From Spirochaetales bacterium (GTDB taxonomy: Bacteria; Spirochaetota; Spirochaetia; SZUA-6; DRHE01), in assembly GCA_023136785.1 (NCBI GenBank), contig JAGLQP010000126.1, forward strand, positions 1-6,119: a stretch of 6,119 nt of DNA, given 5' to 3'. The notes below the pieces were generated by a model. The model was not told the origin of the DNA, ran no database searches, and worked only from the letters and a program-made list of their open reading frames with translations. A program made the translations under genes and the position numbers. This document shows, one piece after another, positions 1-4,662 of this stretch (the stretch's first letter is position 1; each line of letters opens with the position of its first letter).

Positions 1-360
1 CATGACCGCTGTCTGGCCCTGCTCCCCGGGTGTTATCAATTTCGACAGCTTGGAGTTCACCACGCTGCCGATATCCCAGGAGGCGATCTTCTGTCCCGAG
101 CGTACCAAACTCTGGGTATTGTAGGTTCCGTCGTCGCTCAGGGTAATGGTGAACGCTCGAGTCGAAAGCTCCGCGAAGCCGTTGCCGGAGAGGCGGATCA
201 GACTGTTTTCAGGGATCATGTCTCCTATATACAGTTCCGCCCAAATGGCTCGTTCTTTGATTTCCAGGGTTCCCTCCACATATTCAATCAACAGATCCTC
301 CGCAAAAAGAGGAATCGCTGCGATCAATATCAGCAGGACAAAGGCAGATGCACGTTTCAT
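1..360 (-). CDS. Secreted FecR-domain protein, N-terminal part (3' end off the window)
   Basis: This partial gene reads leftward from ATG at 360 and stays open to base 1, giving 120 residues. Residues 1-20 form a classic signal peptide: a KR-containing n-region, a hydrophobic core (FVLLILIAAIPLF) and an A/E cleavage site near residue 20. The mature part has the FecR-domain pattern: EYVEGTLEIKERAIWAELYIGD, with a short beta-rich VEG segment, then 'W.EL.IGD.IPENSLIRL..NGFAEL', then a 'TLSDDGTY' strand. FecR-like domains outside the FecI/FecR iron system are common in secreted or periplasmic proteins of spirochaetes and other bacteria and often precede repeats. Substrate and role are unknown here. 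ATG at 361-363 is an alternative start (MM...). I chose 360 because the GGAGGAG at 367-373 then has a 6-base spacing rather than 3. The gene diverges from the regulator starting at 566. The FecR-domain call rests on pattern recognition, and the missing C-terminus could change the overall description. Confidence 0.72.
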   Translation of the reverse strand, partial: MKRASAFVLLILIAAIPLFAEDLLIEYVEGTLEIKERAIWAELYIGDMIPENSLIRLSGNGFAELSTRAFTITLSDDGTYNTQSLVRSGQKIASWDIGSVVNSKLSKLITPGEQGQTAVM

Positions 361-366
361 CATTCA

Positions 367-373
367 CTCCTCC
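367..373 (-). promoter_or_regulatory. Shine-Dalgarno of the FecR-like gene
   Basis: On the minus strand this reads GGAGGAG, a near-perfect match to the anti-Shine-Dalgarno. It lies 6 bases before the ATG at 360 and 3 bases before the ATG at 363, which favours 360 as the start. Its strength suggests efficient translation. Confidence 0.7.
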
Positions 374-384
374 ATGATAATAAA

Positions 385-413
385 AGTATACATTTTTCTA
401 CTCGGAAATTCCA
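385..413 (-). promoter_or_regulatory. Candidate sigma-70-type promoter for the FecR-like gene
   Basis: On the minus strand TATACT (390-385) matches five of six positions of a -10 box. TGGAAT (413-408), 17 bases upstream, is a weak -35 with about three matches. A start near base 378 would leave a very short leader that still contains the Shine-Dalgarno. The -10 match is visible in the sequence; promoter activity is inferred. Confidence 0.3.
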
Positions 414-474
414 CGTTGCTACAGCCGAACCTGACCTTTAGCACAAGCCCTTTTGGTTTACACGGATGAGACCG

Positions 475-529
475 AAATACTATAGTAGACTGATTTATTA
501 TTGAAAAATACTATACTATACTAGACTAG
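475..529. repeat. Direct repeats, palindrome and ACTA(T/G) pentamers in the divergent control region
   Basis: A 17-base sequence occurs at 475-491 and again at 506-522 with 15 of 17 positions identical. The first ten bases (AAATACTATA) are exact in both copies, and the offset is 31 bp, about three helical turns. The first copy contains the perfect 10-bp palindrome TACTATAGTA (478-487). The second runs into four tandem pentamers, ACTAT ACTAT ACTAG ACTAG (510-529), which include the odd palindrome CTAGACTAG (521-529). Helically phased repeats in the only space between two divergent genes look like paired binding sites for a regulator. No known operator consensus is recognised. Confidence 0.6.
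501..527 (+). promoter_or_regulatory. Candidate promoter for the pseudo-receiver/HATPase/cNMP gene
   Basis: TTGAAA at 501-506 matches five of six positions of a -35 box. TAGACT at 522-527 follows after 15 bases and matches four of six positions of a -10 box; TATACT at 512-517 and at 517-522 are better -10 words but have no suitably spaced -35. The elements sit inside the repeat cluster, so a protein bound there would compete with RNA polymerase. The exact promoter is uncertain. Confidence 0.25.
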
Positions 530-556
530 AGATAGACACAGGCCAGAGATTCACAC

Positions 557-560
557 GGAG
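557..560 (+). promoter_or_regulatory. Shine-Dalgarno GGAG that favours the ATG at 566
   Basis: GGAG ends 5 bases before ATG at 566 and only 2 bases before the in-frame TTG at 563. The spacing therefore favours the ATG as the start of the downstream regulator gene. Confidence 0.6.
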
Positions 561-565
561 ATTTG

Positions 566-1843
566 ATGGGAAATATCGCAGTACTGAGCACCGACGACAA
601 GACGAACAAAGAGATCCTACAAGTTTGTACGGAGTTTGGCGACGAATTTGTGCCGGTGTACCTTCGAGACAAGAGTTTGATTGTTCAGCATCTCAACTAC
701 GAACTTCCCGAGATCATCGTCATCAACTGTACTGACAAGTATATCAAGCTTAAGACCATCCTGAAGGAAATCAAGAGCGATCCGTGGCTGTACTCCGGCG
801 GCTTTGTCATACTCCACGACGAGGGGAACGAGCATGAAATCCTTAAGATGTTTTCAGGGATAAACACGATCTCGGTCATCGAGAAGAGCAAGCTGGAAGA
901 CTATTTTACCAGGCTGCTGCGAATCTTGAGTCAAAATCGGGGAATTCTCTTCCAGCGGGATCTTCATTTTCTCCTGCAGGCGAACCTTTCAGGGCTTTTT
1001 GTTCTGGAGAACGATCCTTTCGATCTGGTGACCTATTCCAACCTCCTGGCCAACTTCCTCTACAATTCCAATCTCATCGATCACGAGCAAAAGGTGCGGT
1101 TTTACATCGCGATGATGGAGCTGCTGATCAATGCCATCGAACACGGAAACTGCAAGATCTCGTACGAAGAGAAGTCGGAATGGCTGAACAGCGGCAAGGA
1201 CATCCTGGATCTGGTTCGGGAAAAGAACAAAGATCCCGATATCTGTAAAATGAAGGTTTATCTCAACTATAAGATTACACCGAAGAAGTCGACCTTTAAG
1301 ATCCGTGATGAAGGTGATGGCTTCGACTGGAAAGCTCAAACCGCCCCTACCGGTGAGGACGGACTGGGGGAGATGCATGGGCGGGGAATCGCCATGGCCT
1401 CGCACTATGTGGCCAAACTGAGTTATAACGAGAAGGGCAACGAGGCCAGCTTCGAGATCACCCACATGACCCACGACGGTAAGGTAGTGCCCAAGGTGTT
1501 CACCGACGAGGAGGAGGTGGTGTTCCAGGATGGGGATATCGTGTTTACCCAAGGGGAGAAGTCGAGCTACCTGTACTACATCGTGTCCGGTCAATTCGAG
1601 ATCATTGCCAACGGAAAACAGGTTTCGATACTTACGCCCGAGGATATCTTCCTGGGTGAAATGTCTTTTCTTCTCGATAATCGTCGATCCGCTGCTGTTA
1701 AATCCATAGGGAGGGGCGTCTTGATCAAGATCTCCAAGGAATCCTTCATCAACGCCATCAAAGAACGCCCGCATTACGGGATATTCTTAGCCCGGCTGCT
1801 CGCTCAACGGCTGGTCAAGCTCCACAAAGTCACAACAGCTTAA
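566..1843 (+). CDS. Pseudo-receiver / anti-sigma-type HATPase / cyclic-nucleotide-binding regulator
   Basis: A 425-residue soluble signalling protein with three parts. Residues 1-125 look like a response-regulator receiver fold (IAVLSTDD at strand 1, EIIVINC at strand 3), but the usual phospho-aspartate position is Asn54, so it is probably a pseudo-receiver. Residues about 150-300 are a GHKL ATPase of the RsbW/SpoIIAB type: N-box ELLINAIEHGN (185-195), G1 box RDEGDGFD (247-254) and G2 box GEMHGRGIAMA (268-278). No histidine-kinase dimerisation helix is visible. Residues about 315-421 are a cyclic-nucleotide-binding domain, with FTQGEKSSYLYYIVSGQ and the phosphate-binding cassette GEMSFLLDNRRSAAV (364-378), which keeps the Glu and Arg that contact cAMP or cGMP. 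Expected role, by family: a serine-kinase or anti-sigma switch whose activity depends on cyclic nucleotide. No partner anti-anti-sigma protein, sigma factor or cyclase is in the window. It is followed 6 bases later by a kinase-like gene, probably in the same transcript. Confidence 0.9.
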   Translation: MGNIAVLSTDDKTNKEILQVCTEFGDEFVPVYLRDKSLIVQHLNYELPEIIVINCTDKYIKLKTILKEIKSDPWLYSGGFVILHDEGNEHEILKMFSGINTISVIEKSKLEDYFTRLLRILSQNRGILFQRDLHFLLQANLSGLFVLENDPFDLVTYSNLLANFLYNSNLIDHEQKVRFYIAMMELLINAIEHGNCKISYEEKSEWLNSGKDILDLVREKNKDPDICKMKVYLNYKITPKKSTFKIRDEGDGFDWKAQTAPTGEDGLGEMHGRGIAMASHYVAKLSYNEKGNEASFEITHMTHDGKVVPKVFTDEEEVVFQDGDIVFTQGEKSSYLYYIVSGQFEIIANGKQVSILTPEDIFLGEMSFLLDNRRSAAVKSIGRGVLIKISKESFINAIKERPHYGIFLARLLAQRLVKLHKVTTA

Positions 1844-1849
1844 CGTCTC

Positions 1850-2869
1850 GTGAACGTTCGCGAAGAAATCCTCCAAGAAAAGATCGATCCTTTTTTGACG
1901 CCGGAACGGATCGCCGTCATAGCCCGGCTAGCCTTTGCGGAACACAGTGATGGTGTAGGGAATAGCTCCGATCCAGGCAGGGAAGAGCCTCGGATAGAGA
2001 CGACCAAGGTGCTCAGCGGGGGCTGCTGGAACAGGGTGATCGGAGTCTCCTTTGCCTCGGGAGAAGCGGGGATCGTGTACAAGATCAGCCCGGAAGAGAG
2101 GGACGAGAAGATCATTCGGGAGTACCGGGTGTTGGGATACTTCGCCAGCCGTACGGCCATGCCGGTTCCCCGTCCCCTGTTCGTCGACACTTCGGGACAA
2201 CTCCTGCCCGGTACTCTCCTGGTAATGACCCGGGTTCCCGGCGTGGTGCTGCACCGGGTGTTTGGACTTCTTACCCGGGAGATGATCGACGGACTGACCG
2301 ACCAGATTGCCTCCCAGGTGATCGAGCTGCACCAAGAACGCAGCAGCGGTTTCGGAGACGTGGAGCTGGCCGAGGGCAAACGGCATCAAAATTGGGCGGA
2401 ATTTTGGCTGCCCCGCTTCGATGCAGTGTTTTCAGAAGTTACTGACAGCGGTTTGGTTGACTTCAAGCTGCTCGAACAGATCGAGAAGGTTCGCCGCAGC
2501 TTCCCGGCAGCCCTGGAGATCGGCCGGCGAAGCACCCTGACCCACTACGATATCTGGTCGGGAAATGTGATGGTGGATTTTGAAGGGGCCGGGTATCCCG
2601 GGCGACCCTTTGTCAGCGGCTATATCGACATTCCCGGGTTTTGGGCCGACTACGCCAGGGAGCTGTCTTTTATGGAGATGTTCGGCCTGGCAAATGAGCG
2701 TTTCTACGATCGCTACTGGGGTGCCTTTCCCAAAGACGAGAGTTTCGAAGTGCGCAAGAACATCTACAATCTAAAGATGCATTTGAAACACATCACGATG
2801 TATCCGAGCGAGGCCTACTACCGGCAAGGTGCCGAAGAAGCCCTCCGCTATATTCAGCGTTTTCTGTAA
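1850..2869 (+). CDS. Fructosamine-kinase-like / aminoglycoside-phosphotransferase-fold kinase
   Basis: A 339-residue cytoplasmic kinase-like protein, a normal length or slightly long for this fold. Visible elements in order: nucleotide-binding loop LSGGCWNRV (55-63); the likely ATP-binding lysine in VYKI (Lys78), with Glu91 in REYRVL as a possible ion-pair partner; GFGDVEL and NWAEFWLPRF (167-190), typical of fructosamine kinases; catalytic loop LTHYDIWSGNV (Asp234, Asn239); metal-binding Asp260 in YIDIPG; then RELSFMEMFG and a C-terminal FYDRYWGAFP...YNLKMHLKHI segment that follows the fructosamine-3-kinase pattern. Known members phosphorylate ketosamines on glycated proteins or small molecules so that the sugar is released. 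The substrate here is not determined, and other small-molecule kinases share the fold. The usual HGD is HYD. The GTG start has no clear Shine-Dalgarno, and the 6-base gap from the preceding stop suggests translational coupling. No credible nearby ATG exists. Confidence 0.83.
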   Translation: MNVREEILQEKIDPFLTPERIAVIARLAFAEHSDGVGNSSDPGREEPRIETTKVLSGGCWNRVIGVSFASGEAGIVYKISPEERDEKIIREYRVLGYFASRTAMPVPRPLFVDTSGQLLPGTLLVMTRVPGVVLHRVFGLLTREMIDGLTDQIASQVIELHQERSSGFGDVELAEGKRHQNWAEFWLPRFDAVFSEVTDSGLVDFKLLEQIEKVRRSFPAALEIGRRSTLTHYDIWSGNVMVDFEGAGYPGRPFVSGYIDIPGFWADYARELSFMEMFGLANERFYDRYWGAFPKDESFEVRKNIYNLKMHLKHITMYPSEAYYRQGAEEALRYIQRFL

Positions 2870-2878
2870 CACCAGAAA
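2861..2878. repeat. Small inverted repeat at the convergent junction
   Basis: TTTCTG (2861-2866) and CAGAAA (2873-2878) can form a 6-bp hairpin with a 6-base loop that contains the stop codon of the kinase-like gene. It lies between two convergent genes, 5 bases from the stop of the ADP-ribosylglycohydrolase gene. The stem has only two G-C pairs and no T-tract follows on either strand, so it is at best a weak terminator. Confidence 0.3.
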
Positions 2879-2883
2879 CAGGA

Positions 2884-3810
2884 TCAGCGGGTCCGCAGCA
2901 GCTTCACTGCCAGCCTACGAATCTGTTTTTCATTTTCCAGTTTTTCCAGCCAGTTTTTAGGTAGAGCGCTTTCACCGAGGTATGCTCCGGAAACGGCACA
3001 GGCCATAGCCCCGAGGGTGTCCCGATCCCCCCCGTTCAGAACGGCGCAGTACAAACACTCTTCAAAGCTGTGGGGGTAGCGTAAAAAGGAGTACAGGGCA
3101 AAGGGCATCGATTCCTGGACCGCGATCCCTTGCCCCAGCGACATGGCCGCTTGTTCGGGATCGGCGTTCATCGAAATCAAAGTCTTAACCTGGTTTAGTT
3201 TCTCCATGATCGCATCGGTGCGGGCAAACTTGGTCAGCTCAGCAACAAATTTGGTCGCAGAAAGTGTTTTCGAGGAAGTTTGTCCGACCGCGAGGGCTAC
3301 AGCTTTGGCCAGGACCGCCGCTCCGTCAATCCCCACCGGGTGAGCGTGGGTCACCGCGCTGGCGATTCGGACTTGCTCGTAAAGACGCGGGGAGTCGTAG
3401 TAGAACGCGCCCACCGGGCCGATGCGCATGGCAGCGCCGTTACCGAAAGATCCTGTACCCCCGAACAGGCGCTGCGCCGCCTCTGTATAGGATATGCCGA
3501 GATCCGAGACCATAGAAAACACGGTCGGCGGTCCCGAGGCATAGCCCCGCCAGGGTTCGCGCAAGAAGTTGCTGCGAAAGGTGTCCCCCAGATGCCCGCT
3601 CTCCAGGGATCCCCTACGGGTGATCGACTCGGCCAAACCGATCGCCATGGCCGTATCGTCGGTGTAGCGCAGCTGGGTGCTGGTTCGCAGCTCTTCTTGA
3701 AGGGCTGCACGGGAAGAACGGAAGAAGGCAATCTCCCCGATAGCGTCCCCCAGCGCGCTTGCCAGCAGACATCCGCGGAACTTCTCTTCCAAGTTGATTT
3801 CGCCTTTCAT
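2884..3810 (-). CDS. ARH3-type ADP-ribosylglycohydrolase
   Basis: A 308-residue enzyme of the ADP-ribosylglycohydrolase (ARH/DraG) family, which hydrolyses ADP-ribose from modified targets in the cytoplasm using two Mg ions. Landmarks: FRGCLLASALGDAIGE (11-26); metal site YTDDTAM (Asp51, Asp52); RGYASGPPTVFSMV (88-101); GTGSFGNGAAMRIG (118-131), the ARH3-type ADP-ribose-binding loop; VTHAHPVGIDGA (153-164); GIAVQESMPFALYSFLR (228-244); and metal site GGDRDTLGAMACAVSGAYLG (260-279) with Asp262, Asp264 and Thr265. The order and spacing follow human ARH3 more closely than DraG. One oddity is that the position of the ARH3 catalytic 'Glu flap' (GDxxGxxxE) is Phe29, although Glu26 is close. Start choice: ATG at 3810 is preferred. 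A GTG at 3831 would add seven atypical, Cys-rich residues, and a TTG at 3792, preceded by AAAGG, is a real alternative because family members usually begin just before FRGCLL. No ADP-ribosyltransferase is seen nearby. Confidence 0.92.
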   Translation of the reverse strand: MKGEINLEEKFRGCLLASALGDAIGEIAFFRSSRAALQEELRTSTQLRYTDDTAMAIGLAESITRRGSLESGHLGDTFRSNFLREPWRGYASGPPTVFSMVSDLGISYTEAAQRLFGGTGSFGNGAAMRIGPVGAFYYDSPRLYEQVRIASAVTHAHPVGIDGAAVLAKAVALAVGQTSSKTLSATKFVAELTKFARTDAIMEKLNQVKTLISMNADPEQAAMSLGQGIAVQESMPFALYSFLRYPHSFEECLYCAVLNGGDRDTLGAMACAVSGAYLGESALPKNWLEKLENEKQIRRLAVKLLRTR

Positions 3811-3827
3811 ATGCTGGCAACAGCATA
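3810..3827 (-). promoter_or_regulatory. Perfect hairpin abutting the ADP-ribosylglycohydrolase start codon
   Basis: TATGCTG (3810-3816) and CAGCATA (3821-3827) pair perfectly over 7 bp around a 4-base loop, which reads TTGC in the mRNA of the minus-strand gene. The stem includes the A of the presumed ATG (3810-3808) and fills the place where a Shine-Dalgarno would be. No Shine-Dalgarno is visible upstream of this ATG. The hairpin could restrain initiation, act as an operator in DNA, or show that translation really starts at TTG 3792. Confidence 0.4.
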
Positions 3828-3850
3828 GCACGACTGGAATGATCTGAAAA
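3822..3850 (-). promoter_or_regulatory. Candidate promoter for the ADP-ribosylglycohydrolase gene
   Basis: On the minus strand TTTTCA (3850-3845) and TATGCT (3827-3822) are separated by 17 bases. Each matches four of six consensus positions, and TGC before the -10 makes it an extended -10. Transcription from here would start near 3815, leaving almost no leader before ATG 3810 but about 23 bases before TTG 3792. This is a weak match and hypothetical. Confidence 0.22.
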
Positions 3851-3871
3851 ACTTTTGTACTAGGGTGTATG

Positions 3872-3899
3872 TTCGTAGGGTCAGTGGTGTTATTATATT
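3872..3899 (+). promoter_or_regulatory. Candidate promoter for the DUF4342 gene
   Basis: TATATT at 3894-3899 matches five of six positions of a -10 box. The best -35 candidate, TTCGTA at 3872-3877, is weak and lies 16 bases upstream. The stretch 3891-3909 is strikingly A+T-rich compared with its surroundings, as expected for a melting region. The hexamer TAGGGT occurs twice just upstream (3861-3866 and 3876-3881, 15 bp apart); its meaning is unknown. Confidence 0.3.
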
Positions 3900-3914
3900 A
3901 GAATATATACTGCA

Positions 3915-3920
3915 GGGAGG
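3915..3920 (+). promoter_or_regulatory. Strong Shine-Dalgarno of the DUF4342 gene
   Basis: GGGAGG lies 6 bases before ATG 3927. This is the strongest plus-strand ribosome binding site in the window and fixes the start of this short gene. Confidence 0.75.
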
Positions 3921-3926
3921 TTTACA

Positions 3927-4172
3927 ATGCCAGAAAAGTTGACGGAGGAAGTGAAGGTCAAAGGGGAGGATCTTCTCAAGAAGGTGAAAGAGCTGATTCA
4001 CGAGGGGAGTATCCGGCGAATCATCATCAAGAACGAGAAAGGTGAACCTTATGTCGAGATTCCTCTGAACCTCGGAGTGGTGGGTATGGTGTTCGCTCCC
4101 GTGCTGGCTGCGGTCGGCGCGATCGCCGCTTTGGCCAGCAACTTCACGATCGAGGTTCAGAAGAAGGAATAA
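3927..4172 (+). CDS. Small DUF4342-domain protein
   Basis: An 81-residue protein matching the DUF4342 pattern along nearly its whole length. Residues 6-27 form a charged amphipathic helix (EEVKVKGEDLLKKVKELIHE). Residues 28-46 hold GSIRRIIIKNEKGEPYVEIP, a basic beta-hairpin-like segment. Residues 48-70 are a hydrophobic, Gly/Ala-rich stretch (LGVVGMVFAPVLAAVGAIAAL), and a short charged tail TIEVQKKE follows. The hydrophobic stretch is long enough to cross or sit in the membrane, with the charged N-terminus probably cytoplasmic. The biochemical function of DUF4342 is not known to me, and I do not assign one. It has its own strong ribosome binding site, is divergent from the ADP-ribosylglycohydrolase gene, and is probably monocistronic: its last 29 bases overlap the end of an oppositely oriented gene. 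Confidence 0.88.
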   Translation: MPEKLTEEVKVKGEDLLKKVKELIHEGSIRRIIIKNEKGEPYVEIPLNLGVVGMVFAPVLAAVGAIAALASNFTIEVQKKE

Positions 4173-4662
4173 CCCGCCGAAGTAGATTCTCTCCCACGGG
4201 TAGGGAGAACATCAGAGCAAACGCTCCGTACACCGCCGCAATTCCCGGAGACTCATCCCCGCCGCTCGGTTGGAGACAGGTCAAGGTGTAGACCAATGAA
4301 GCGGCCAGAACCCCTCCGCCCAGCGTCAGCAGCAGGTCGGTCCATTGGGGCTGTCCGAATCCACATGAATCCAGGAGCTCTTTGGCTGTACCGGCCAGGA
4401 GTGCTCCGGACAAACCAAGACCTGCAACCAGCAGAGCGCTGCGCTGATCCGACGCCGCCTCCACCAGTGGATAGGCGACGGCGCTGATCAGTAGGGCGCT
4501 GGAGGCTCCGGCCAGTACGTGGAGGGCGGCGGATTCTCCTATATCGCCACCTCCGGACTCGGCTTCACACAGCGGCGCAATGACCAACAGAGTGACACTG
4601 AATAGGAGGATCGTCGACGATCTCAAGATCTTAAATCCGGGCAACGCCCAGGAATACCGCAT
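4144..4662 (-). CDS. Small multi-pass membrane protein, YfiM/DUF2279-like
   Basis: A 172-residue hydrophobic protein, last gene of the leftward operon. Residues 14-35 look like a signal peptide or first membrane segment (LRSSTILLFSVTLLVIAP, then CEA/ES as a possible cleavage site). Further hydrophobic segments lie near 47-66, 76-93, 109-128 and 141-157. The motif order His48 ('ALHVLAG'), GTAKELLDSCG (91-101), QWTDLLLTLGGG (106-117) resembles the YfiM/DUF2279 and VanZ-like group ('H...', 'KE..D', 'W.D...'), whose function is unknown. The match is moderate. Start: ATG 4662 has GGTGG 9 bases upstream but overlaps the preceding gene by 32 bases. TTG 4626 would begin 4 bases after that gene's stop and give a cleaner signal peptide. 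A Cys at residue 32 lacks a good lipobox. Its role beside a cytochrome and a polyferredoxin is unknown; it may be a membrane accessory factor. Confidence 0.6.
   Translation of the reverse strand: MRYSWALPGFKILRSSTILLFSVTLLVIAPLCEAESGGGDIGESAALHVLAGASSALLISAVAYPLVEAASDQRSALLVAGLGLSGALLAGTAKELLDSCGFGQPQWTDLLLTLGGGVLAASLVYTLTCLQPSGGDESPGIAAVYGAFALMFSLPVGENLLRRVIPSSEPRS

Noticed and set aside
146..469. A 107-codon plus-strand frame opposite the FecR-like gene and its upstream region
   Set aside because: The opposite strand has a signal peptide, FecR-like pattern and a GGAGGAG site; this frame has no ribosome binding site or domain.
563..565. TTG as the start of the regulator gene
   Set aside because: It is only 2 bases from the GGAG, whereas the ATG at 566 has proper spacing.
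989..1774. A long open frame on the minus strand (261 codons) opposite the regulator gene
   Set aside because: It is antisense to a gene with three clear domain motif sets on the plus strand, has no recognisable domain, and has no Shine-Dalgarno or independent context.
1840..2389. Two open frames on the minus strand opposite the kinase-like gene
   Set aside because: The plus strand encodes a recognisable kinase with catalytic motifs across this stretch; the antisense frames are low-complexity (Ser/Arg/Pro-rich) shadows.
3280..3828. A 182-codon plus-strand frame inside the ADP-ribosylglycohydrolase region
   Set aside because: It is antisense to conserved family motifs, has an Arg/Ala/Gly-rich composition typical of shadow frames, and shows no domain.
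3811..3831. GTG 3831 as the start of the ADP-ribosylglycohydrolase
   Set aside because: It adds seven residues including CCC that are unlike family N-termini, lies across the hairpin, and has no Shine-Dalgarno.
4190..4208. Hairpin TCTCCC/GGGAGA as a terminator of the DUF4342 gene
   Set aside because: No T-tract follows, the stem is only 6 bp, and it lies inside the coding sequence of the opposite gene.
4564..4572. Lipobox at Cys32 of the YfiM-like protein
   Set aside because: Leu at -1 and Pro at -2 do not fit a lipobox well; signal peptidase I cleavage after CEA is at least as plausible.
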